Below are positions 1-7,205 of a DNA stretch of 64,000 bases, in pieces (within the stretch, counting starts at the first letter, position 1; each line of letters starts with the position of its first letter). The stretch comes from Sphingobacterium olei (GTDB lineage Bacteria; Bacteroidota; Bacteroidia; Sphingobacteriales; Sphingobacteriaceae). The stretch lies in NCBI RefSeq assembly GCF_005048855.1, contig NZ_SUME01000002.1, positions 477,057 to 541,056 on the forward strand. The letters are read 5' to 3'. The notes under the pieces were generated by a model that made no database searches, had not been told where the DNA came from, and was given only the letters and a program-made list of their open reading frames with translations. Both the position numbers and the translations under genes were made by a program.

Positions 1-81
1 ATTCCATTCCTCTAAAGAGCAAGAAGAAAACCCAAAAACGAACAACACATACAGCGAAAATTTATAACATATATTTTTCAT
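1..81 (-). CDS. SusD-like lipoprotein, N-terminal fragment (cut by window edge)
   Basis: Only the first 27 codons lie in the window. The reverse strand from 81 starts with ATG and encodes a short basic and hydrophobic signal ending in a lipobox (FSSC) followed by SLEEWN, which is typical of SusD/RagB outer-membrane lipoproteins. It starts 43 bases downstream of the stop of the SusC gene at 125-3250, the usual SusC-SusD order. SusD proteins sit on the cell surface and cap the SusC channel to capture glycan. The family call rests on the lipobox and position, because the body of the protein is outside the window. Confidence 0.75.
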   Translation of the reverse strand, partial: MKNICYKFSLYVLFVFGFSSCSLEEWN

Positions 82-124
82 CGTCTTATTTTTTTCAATT
101 ATTAATACCACATCAACTCCGTTT

Positions 125-3100
125 TTAGAAGGATAGGTTTACACCAAATACCATCTGTCTGTACAGCGGGAATTCATCCGACGCACCGGTTTCAGGATCC
201 ATCCCTTTCAGTAGATGACTTCTCGTAATGATAATAGGATTGAACATCGTACCGTACACACGGCACCTTCCTAATCCAATTCCTTTTCCGATATTTTCAG
301 GTAACGTGTATCCCAATGTAATGTTCTTGATTTTAATAAACGAACCATCAACTGTATTCATACCCAAGAGTGGGTTGGAATGATTAACTGTCCTATTAAT
401 GTATGGCCTCGGGTAATCATTGGTTGGATTTTCTGGCGTCCAATAATTGTATGCCGAAGGCATGTTAATGGCCCTATAGTCAAAATAACCCAATAGATCA
501 GCATCTATATGTTGCCCCCATCGTGCAATCGTAAAGATGTTTAGATCAAATCCTTTATATAAGAAGGTATTTTGCCAGCCCGCTGTCCAACGAGGATCCC
601 CCTGTCCTAAAATAGTTCGATCGTTTGGTGAAATAGAATAGGGATTTTGTGCCGTATACTCTACAGGTAGTTCTCCCGAATTATCCACCCACACGCCTTC
701 ATTGACTCTTGTCAAGTTAGTCTGCGTCTTGACGTCTCCCGGCAGCAAACCGAACGCCGCAGCATCTGCAGCCTCGTCCAACTGCCATATCCCCAATTTC
801 TTGTAGCCATATAAGGTCTTGCTCGGTTTATCCATAAACAAACCCAAAGAAATCAGATCGTCCATCGACACCCCACTACCCAAATCTATCGATTTCACGC
901 GTTCTTTGTTATAGGCGAAGGTCACCGTAGAGTTCCATTTGAACGATTCTTTTGCAATATTCTTGGTAATTAACGTCACCTCAATACCACGGTTGTTCAT
1001 ACGTGCAAGATTCGCGGTCATTTGATAAGATTGTTTTGGGGTAAATCCACCACTTGAAAACGGCAAATCCCTCGAATACAACACATCCCTCGTATCGGTA
1101 TCATACAATTCAACTACAGCTTCTACCCTATTATTGAATAATCCCACATCTAGACCTATATTAAAGTTGTATGATTTCTCCCAAGATAGTAAAGGATTAC
1201 CTACCGCACGTGTCAACACGCTGACGGGTAGCACTCCACCTCCAAGATTGATCTGATCTAAGCCTGTACTGGTCACCTCTGTCAATGTGGAATATGGAGC
1301 AATGCCGGAATTTCCAGAAACTCCATACGATGTCCTTAGTTTCAAATTGCTAATTACATCCTTTGTGTTTTCCATAAAGCTTTCATCACTGATTCTCCAT
1401 GCTCCTGCCGCAGCTAAGAATGTATCCCAACGTTGCGCCAACTGCGATACACCATCAGTACGCTGTGTCAAAGTCAACAAATAACGTCCTTTATAGCCGT
1501 AGTTGATACGTGAAGCAAAAGACATACGTTTAGACGTCGAATAGCTCGAGCTAACGGCAGGCACCGTTCCGCCTTGTAGACTGTAGTACAAATACTCGTC
1601 GTACAAAAAGCCTTCGTTGTAGGCAAAAGAGTTTTCGGACTGATTATTTGCCCAAGAAGACACTAACGTTGCAGATAGGTCGTGGTCTTGTCCAAATTTG
1701 GTTTGGTAGTTAAGAATATTCTCCCAGACATATCCGTATCCTAAGTTAGTGGTATAGCTTGCATTTCGAACTTGCGCGGCACTACCGGCCAGCATCATGT
1801 AGGTACGATCACTATTGAATATCCCTGTCCTAGAATTACTTAGCGTCGCCCCTAATATAGAGCGAAATGTCAGCCCATTTGTAATATCTATGTCTATATA
1901 CGGGTTGACCGTAACGACTAAATTCTTTGAATTGTTTTTCAACGTGTTCGGAATATCATCTGCGAGCAAACTTGGCATAGTCAATCCCTCAATCGGATAC
2001 ACATTGATATTTCCATTTGCATCATACACATCACCCACGGGAGCAATATCGAAGGTTTTATTCATACGGCTTGGACGCGATTCATTATCTCTCCACGTCA
2101 AACCCGATACGATCCCGCCCTTAAACCAATTACCAATTTTATTCGTCGCTCCGGCACGTACCGTAAATAAATCGGATTGATCGTTTCGGTAGATCCCTTT
2201 GGTCGAATTATATCCCATCGAGAAAAAGCCTTGTGTTTTCTCTGTTCCACCATTGACCGACAACAGATAATTTTGCTGTACACCGGTTCGAAGTGTCTCA
2301 TCTACCCAATTTATCCACTTTCCCTCATCGATATACCTTCCGATCTGCTCGGGATTTAAGCTCCAGGCTGTCAACAATTCATTTCTATCGTTAGCATTTC
2401 GGCCATTTGTCGACACAAAGCTATCTTCTAAATATTGAAGCCAGGCATCCTGCTGTAAAGCTGCAGGATAACGTCCATTCGAATTTATCCCTGCATAGGC
2501 ATCTAGGTTAATGGATACCCGTCCTGCCTTGGCCTGTTTAGTCGTGATGATAAATACTCCATTGGCACCGGCAGAACCATAAATCGCTGTAGAAGAAGCA
2601 TCTTTAAGCACTTCTACACTTTCGATATCATTAGGGTTCAGATTGGTGATATTCCCGGGTATTCCATCAATAATGTACAAAGGGCTGCTACCGGCAGTCA
2701 ACGACCTGTTACCACGCAGCAAAATACTGGCATCCGAATTAGCCCGACCAGATGAACGTGCGATATCCAATCCTGCCACGCGTCCCTGCAAAGCCTCAAT
2801 CGGATTGGCAACTGGAGCCATAGCAATTTCTTCAGCCTTGACGGATGAAACCGCTCCCGTCAAGTCACGTCGTTTTACCGAACCATAACCAATGACGACC
2901 ACTTCGTCCAATACTTCATCGCCTCCCTCAAGTATTACAGTAAGCGTGGTATCTCTTGTCACATTAATTGTCCTTCCAGTAAAGCCTACTGCTGAAAAAC
3001 CGACAATGCCCGGTGCGGTAAGTTCGATTGAAAATCGCCCCCCATTGTTTGAAACAGTCTCCTTTCCTTCGTAATTAATGGTGACTCCAGGGATACCTTT

Positions 3101-3250
3101 CCCCTCAGCCGTGTTTATCTGACCACTGACTTTAATAGATTGTTGCTGACTTATAGCAAGATCTGCTGCCATGACAAACGGATAGTCTACAAAGCACAAA
3201 GCAACCGTTATTAACGTCAATAGCAGTACTTGTTTAATTGATTTTATCAT
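125..3250 (-). CDS. SusC-like TonB-dependent outer-membrane transporter
   Basis: A 1041-residue protein with the SusC/RagA layout. It has an N-terminal signal peptide, a carboxypeptidase-regulatory-like beta-sandwich (about residues 40-110), a TonB-box-like segment DEVVVIGYG near residue 115, a plug domain to about residue 240, then a 22-strand-type barrel ending in aromatic Phe (VNLSF). It imports oligosaccharides across the outer membrane using TonB energy, with the SusD partner that follows at the window edge. The gene is divergent from the IclR-family regulator at 3643. Its substrate cannot be read from sequence, but pectin-derived oligosaccharides are likely from the neighbourhood. Confidence 0.95.
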   Translation of the reverse strand: MIKSIKQVLLLTLITVALCFVDYPFVMAADLAISQQQSIKVSGQINTAEGKGIPGVTINYEGKETVSNNGGRFSIELTAPGIVGFSAVGFTGRTINVTRDTTLTVILEGGDEVLDEVVVIGYGSVKRRDLTGAVSSVKAEEIAMAPVANPIEALQGRVAGLDIARSSGRANSDASILLRGNRSLTAGSSPLYIIDGIPGNITNLNPNDIESVEVLKDASSTAIYGSAGANGVFIITTKQAKAGRVSINLDAYAGINSNGRYPAALQQDAWLQYLEDSFVSTNGRNANDRNELLTAWSLNPEQIGRYIDEGKWINWVDETLRTGVQQNYLLSVNGGTEKTQGFFSMGYNSTKGIYRNDQSDLFTVRAGATNKIGNWFKGGIVSGLTWRDNESRPSRMNKTFDIAPVGDVYDANGNINVYPIEGLTMPSLLADDIPNTLKNNSKNLVVTVNPYIDIDITNGLTFRSILGATLSNSRTGIFNSDRTYMMLAGSAAQVRNASYTTNLGYGYVWENILNYQTKFGQDHDLSATLVSSWANNQSENSFAYNEGFLYDEYLYYSLQGGTVPAVSSSYSTSKRMSFASRINYGYKGRYLLTLTQRTDGVSQLAQRWDTFLAAAGAWRISDESFMENTKDVISNLKLRTSYGVSGNSGIAPYSTLTEVTSTGLDQINLGGGVLPVSVLTRAVGNPLLSWEKSYNFNIGLDVGLFNNRVEAVVELYDTDTRDVLYSRDLPFSSGGFTPKQSYQMTANLARMNNRGIEVTLITKNIAKESFKWNSTVTFAYNKERVKSIDLGSGVSMDDLISLGLFMDKPSKTLYGYKKLGIWQLDEAADAAAFGLLPGDVKTQTNLTRVNEGVWVDNSGELPVEYTAQNPYSISPNDRTILGQGDPRWTAGWQNTFLYKGFDLNIFTIARWGQHIDADLLGYFDYRAINMPSAYNYWTPENPTNDYPRPYINRTVNHSNPLLGMNTVDGSFIKIKNITLGYTLPENIGKGIGLGRCRVYGTMFNPIIITRSHLLKGMDPETGASDEFPLYRQMVFGVNLSF

Positions 3251-3642
3251 AGAAATTATGTTTATGTTGTTAGCCTTCCTTAACGAACATACAGTCCCTC
3301 AAACCATTCGTATAAGAAAATACACCTTAATTTAAATTCAAATTTATCGCTATACGCCGTGCAAATCGTAAACATATTTATCCAATTATTCTAGCATGTT
3401 ATCATAAAAATGATACCATATCATATTACATATTACAACATACATCCGAACCGTAACTGCATGATAAAACCAAAACCTGACTTAAAACAGTTTGAAATTC
3501 AATAAAACAACTAGTTAATAGAAATTCCACGAAATAAATGAAAATTAACAACCGACTCATCCTATGTCAATTATTCAGAATTGTTTGACATTATTCAAAT
3601 CAATTGCTGTCACATAATTATTTTTATATCTTAGCACTATCC
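3251..3642. promoter_or_regulatory. Divergent intergenic region between SusC and IclR genes
   Basis: 392 AT-rich bases with no convincing gene. On the minus strand a perfect Bacteroidota -7 element, TAAATTTG, lies at 3346-3339, with a TTTG at 3365-3362; the 15-base spacing is shorter than the usual 19-21. The SusC leader would then be about 85 bases. The plus-strand promoter of the regulator gene is listed separately. Binding of the IclR protein in this region is expected but no operator was identified. Confidence 0.35.
3604..3634 (+). promoter_or_regulatory. Candidate promoter of the IclR gene
   Basis: A TTG at 3604-3606 and TATCTTAG at 3627-3634 are separated by 20 bases. This fits the Bacteroidota sigma-ABfr pattern (TTG, about 20 bases, TAnnTTTG) with one mismatch. 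It places the transcription start only a few bases before the ATG at 3643, so the message would be nearly leaderless. Pattern match only. Confidence 0.35.
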
Positions 3643-4413
3643 ATGATCAAAACCGATAAATACAAAGCTCCAGCCCTGGAAAAGGGCTTAGATATACTTG
3701 AATTTTTAGCAGCACAATCCACAGCGCAGTCGCAGGCCGAGATTGCTCAAGGCCTGGATAAAAGCCCCAATGAGATATACCGTATGCTTGCTGCATTAGA
3801 ATCTAGGGGATATATACATCGCGATCAAGTTTCCACGAAGTATGCATTGACCTTAAAACTGTATTACCTTTCACACCATGATTCTTTTATTGATAAGCTT
3901 CGATCAGCAGCCTTACAAGCGATGAAGGAAACCTCCACATTGATCAAACAACCCTGCCACTTGGGGGTATTATACAATGATAAGGTCATGGTCGTTGCAT
4001 ATAGCAAAAGTCCATCGCCTATAGCGGTTATTATCGAAGAAGGAAACCTGTACTCGGTTTCACAGACAGCTTCAGGAAAATTATTATTGAGCTTCTCGGA
4101 AAGTACAACGAAAGAACAGGCGCTGAAAACCGATAGTTATTACCAAACGCTTTCGAAAAAACAACGTGAAGTTTTTGAAAAGGAATTGAAGCGTATTACA
4201 GTAATGGGGTATGCTGAAATGCCAAGCCACTATGCTCAAGGCATTATCGACATAACAGTTCCGATTGGCAACAGCACATCGGGTATCATTGCTTGCCTTA
4301 CGGTTGCCAAACTTCTCACTCTGCAACATGAAGATGAGATTTCTAATGCTAAGATACTAGAAGCTTTATTACGTTGTAAAACGGAGATTGAAAGTAATCT
4401 GGGTCTGTCTTAA
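3643..4413 (+). CDS. IclR-family transcriptional regulator
   Basis: A 256-residue protein. The first 65 residues form the winged helix-turn-helix typical of IclR (LEKGLDILEFLAA, then SPNEIYRMLAALESRGYI), followed by the effector-binding domain with the conserved TASGKLLLS segment and C-terminal GIIACLTVA. IclR proteins bind small acids or sugars and are common regulators of sugar-acid and pectin catabolism (KdgR is the classic case). I chose ATG 3643 rather than the upstream in-frame TTG at 3604, because the extension shows no IclR homology and overlaps the promoter candidate. It is divergent from SusC and convergent with the long catabolic operon, so it may control either one. The ligand is unknown. 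Confidence 0.93.
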   Translation: MIKTDKYKAPALEKGLDILEFLAAQSTAQSQAEIAQGLDKSPNEIYRMLAALESRGYIHRDQVSTKYALTLKLYYLSHHDSFIDKLRSAALQAMKETSTLIKQPCHLGVLYNDKVMVVAYSKSPSPIAVIIEEGNLYSVSQTASGKLLLSFSESTTKEQALKTDSYYQTLSKKQREVFEKELKRITVMGYAEMPSHYAQGIIDITVPIGNSTSGIIACLTVAKLLTLQHEDEISNAKILEALLRCKTEIESNLGLS

Positions 4414-4420
4414 AAAAGAA

Positions 4421-4461
4421 GCTGCCTCCTATCTTTGTCTTGGACAAACATAGGAGGCAGC
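4421..4461. terminator. Bidirectional intrinsic terminator
   Basis: Two 19-base arms (4421-4439 and 4443-4461) are complementary with one mismatch and enclose a 3-base loop. The hairpin lies between the convergent IclR gene (ends 4413) and the symporter gene (ends 4492). On the minus strand the hairpin is followed by TTCTTTTTTA, a good U-tract, so it should end the long minus-strand operon. The plus-strand tail is weaker. Confidence 0.85.
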
Positions 4462-4491
4462 CCTTGTATTCAAGTTTTCTTACGCTTTTAA

Positions 4492-6072
4492 CTATTTAAA
4501 CAAAATATATAAGGCGATCATTACCACAAATAAAATACCCCAAGCCCATTTCACCTTTTTTGATGGTTTTTCCAATGTTATAAACTGCTGATCCAGGTGT
4601 TCTAATTCGTACTTAGATGGCTTTACGGCCAAAGAGACTACTATACCAATACATACAAGTGCTACGAACAGATAGAAAGAGAGCATTAAATAATGTGGCC
4701 AAAAATCATATTGATCTTTCGGAAACACCCAAAGATAACAGATGCCTATCCCTAGACTAAGTACTGATCCAAAGGTTAGCAAAGTGTTTACCGCAGCTTT
4801 ATTCGTCCGCTTCCACAGTACGGCCAATAAGAATACCGCAGCCAGTGGAGGAGCTATAAAACCCAGAATAGATTGGAAGACGTCGAAGAGATTAAGTCCC
4901 TTAATCTGATCGATGGCAATTGCCATCAAAACGGCAACCAAACATCCCACGATAATCGTATAACGCCCTACTTGTGTAATTTGTTTACCTACCGCATCCG
5001 GATTAATATGTTTGAGGTAAATGTCCATTGTGAAGACTGTACTCAGCGAGTTAAGCGACGATCCAATTGTCCCAACCAATACGGCAATCAATACCACGAT
5101 GACCAAACCGTTCAGTCCAGTCGGAAATAAATTTGTCACCATCGTCATATAAGCCAGCGCCGGATCTTCTAAACCCGGAAAAAGTATATAACAGATGATG
5201 CCCGTTAGAATAAATAATGGGAGAGACAAGATCTTGAGCCATGCAATAAAGTTCACGCCCAACTGTCCCTGTTCCAAGCTTTTAGCCCCCAACACCGACT
5301 GAACCATCGCTTGGTCGGTACAGAAAAACGCGACTGCAGCAACGGGATAGCCCAAGGCAATTGCATACCAAGGGTAATCGGGATCATTCGCCGGTCGGAT
5401 CAGCGACCAATAACCGTCTGGTGTTTGATCAATCAAGGCTCCGATTCCTCCTATCTTGGACAGGCCTAAAAAGGTCAATAAAGCGGACACCAGTATCAAT
5501 AAAATCATCTGAAAGATATTGATTTTCGCTACCGTGCGTAATCCTCCGGTATAGGCAAATAGCCCTGCTAAAGCTACCAGCACAATGACACTTTGCCACA
5601 TCGGAATACCCAAGATCTGTCGCACAAGAAAACCTCCTGCAAATAACCCCAAGGATAACCAAGAAATCAACATCTTGACCAACGAGTACCAAGCTAAAAT
5701 GGTCTGGGTTTGTGAACCATAGCGATTGCCCATAAACTCTGGCAATGTTCGTACATTCGAAGCCAAGTAGCGCGGAGCGAATACGACGGCTAACAGGAAT
5801 AGGAATACAAATGCGTACCAATCAAAATTGATGGCGACAATACCTGTCGTATAGCCTACTGTGGCAAATGCAAGCAACATTGAGGGGCCCACATTCGTCG
5901 CCCACATATTGAATCCAATGCTATACCAACCCAACGATTTACCGGCCAAAAAGTGTTCGGCACCTTCTTCTTTCTTGCGCGAAGACAGCAATCCGATAAC
6001 CAACAACGCAACAAGATAACCGATAACGATAATATAATCGTATAGGGTTAGTTTTTCAAGTATGGTGTTCAT
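4492..6072 (-). CDS. Sodium:solute symporter (SSS family)
   Basis: A 526-residue, almost entirely hydrophobic inner-membrane protein with the sodium:solute symporter (SGLT-type) pattern. It has an N-terminal helix, SSRKKEEGAEHFLAGKSLGWYSIGFN-type entry motif, ATNVGPSMLLAFA, and the core segment YTGGLRTVAK. SSS proteins use the sodium gradient to import sugars, sialic acids or other organic acids. It is the last gene of the long minus-strand run, 36 bases after a Gfo/Idh/MocA oxidoreductase, and is followed by the terminator at 4421-4461. It probably imports a monosaccharide or disaccharide released by the upstream glycosidases. A second member of the family is at 19916. Confidence 0.93.
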   Translation of the reverse strand: MNTILEKLTLYDYIIVIGYLVALLVIGLLSSRKKEEGAEHFLAGKSLGWYSIGFNMWATNVGPSMLLAFATVGYTTGIVAINFDWYAFVFLFLLAVVFAPRYLASNVRTLPEFMGNRYGSQTQTILAWYSLVKMLISWLSLGLFAGGFLVRQILGIPMWQSVIVLVALAGLFAYTGGLRTVAKINIFQMILLILVSALLTFLGLSKIGGIGALIDQTPDGYWSLIRPANDPDYPWYAIALGYPVAAVAFFCTDQAMVQSVLGAKSLEQGQLGVNFIAWLKILSLPLFILTGIICYILFPGLEDPALAYMTMVTNLFPTGLNGLVIVVLIAVLVGTIGSSLNSLSTVFTMDIYLKHINPDAVGKQITQVGRYTIIVGCLVAVLMAIAIDQIKGLNLFDVFQSILGFIAPPLAAVFLLAVLWKRTNKAAVNTLLTFGSVLSLGIGICYLWVFPKDQYDFWPHYLMLSFYLFVALVCIGIVVSLAVKPSKYELEHLDQQFITLEKPSKKVKWAWGILFVVMIALYILFK

Positions 6073-6108
6073 ATGCGTGTAATTTATCTTTTAACGATCA
6101 TGAATATT

Positions 6109-7194
6109 TCATCGTACGTTTATTGGATTAACACCAAAACGTTCAAGCAAATCTTTCGGCCTTACGGGCTTACCGGTCGTCAAAGACTCATCCATGGCCT
6201 GTAACAACGCAATCGTACCTATCCCCTCTTTCATATCCGGGAAAGCAGCCGTCCTGTTTTGAATCGCCTGACCAAAGTGTTCCAAATAATTTTGATATTC
6301 ACCGGCATGATGGCTTTTACCTTCAAAACGAAAGTAATGTTTTAGCTTATGCTCCCATGTTAAAATACGTTCCTCACCTGTACGGTCTGTAATAGCATAA
6401 CGCAAATCCATATAATCGGCCTGACTAGCACCTTCTGTACCACGTAGGATACAGCTCATCTCACTATCCCGAGTTACTGGCTGTACCGGACCTGTATAAG
6501 CACCACTCACACGAGCAATTCGACCATCTTCAGCTTTGAAAATAAAATGCATCGTATCGTGATTCTGCAATCCTCCTTTTTTTCCGTTTGCGCTCAGCAT
6601 ACCATAGCCCATCACCTCTTCAATATTGGGTAGGTACCAGCGTATAAAGTCTACCGGATGACTGAGACCTCCATACAGCCATTTGAATTTTGCCTGCAAT
6701 GACCATGGCTTGTCCAAAAACCAACGGTGATCGGCATGGTAATAACCCTCAATAGTAATGAGATCTCCAATAAGTCCGGCTTCAAAGTCCTGACGTTGTT
6801 TTTTAACAGGCTCAAAGAAACGCGAACTCTGCCCCACAAAAACTCGTTTGTCTTTCTGTTCGGCTAGGGTTAACAGCGCATTGGCATCCGTTAGATTATC
6901 GATAAACGGCTTTGTACAGATCACATGTTTGTCGTGCTCCAATGCTAGCTGAATATGCGCAGCATGCAAATGATCCGGTGTATAAATTGCGATGGCATCA
7001 ATATTTGGGTTATTGAGCATATCATCATAATTGTTTGTATAGGCATGGAAATCAAATTCTTTTGCCCGTTTACGGCCCAACTCTTCATTCAGATCACAAA
7101 CCTGTACCAACTCAATCTGCTCACTCTGCAATGCTGCTGACATCGTACTGCGACCTTCTCCCAGTCCTAAAATACCTAATCTTAACTGTTTCAC
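6109..7194 (-). CDS. Gfo/Idh/MocA-family NAD(P)-dependent oxidoreductase
   Basis: A 361-residue protein without a signal peptide, so cytoplasmic. The N-terminal Rossmann fold starts with GILGLGEGRS (residues 8-15), the nucleotide-side lysine is in CTKPF (Lys95), and the substrate-side motif GLSHPVDFIRW gives His179 and Asp182, the usual catalytic pair of the family. Members oxidise or epimerise sugars, sugar acids and inositols. It lies between the symporter (36 bases downstream) and the beta-helix/mutarotase fusion (11 bases upstream), which suggests it handles a sugar imported by that symporter. The exact substrate cannot be told; apiose, fucose or rhamnose derivatives are possible. Confidence 0.9.
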   Translation of the reverse strand: MKQLRLGILGLGEGRSTMSAALQSEQIELVQVCDLNEELGRKRAKEFDFHAYTNNYDDMLNNPNIDAIAIYTPDHLHAAHIQLALEHDKHVICTKPFIDNLTDANALLTLAEQKDKRVFVGQSSRFFEPVKKQRQDFEAGLIGDLITIEGYYHADHRWFLDKPWSLQAKFKWLYGGLSHPVDFIRWYLPNIEEVMGYGMLSANGKKGGLQNHDTMHFIFKAEDGRIARVSGAYTGPVQPVTRDSEMSCILRGTEGASQADYMDLRYAITDRTGEERILTWEHKLKHYFRFEGKSHHAGEYQNYLEHFGQAIQNRTAAFPDMKEGIGTIALLQAMDESLTTGKPVRPKDLLERFGVNPINVR

Positions 7195-7205
7195 TGTTTG
7201 CTTAT

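Noticed and set aside
3604..3642. Upstream TTG start of the IclR gene adding 13 residues
   Set aside because: The added residues are hydrophobic and unlike IclR N-termini, and the TTG fits better as the -33 promoter element.
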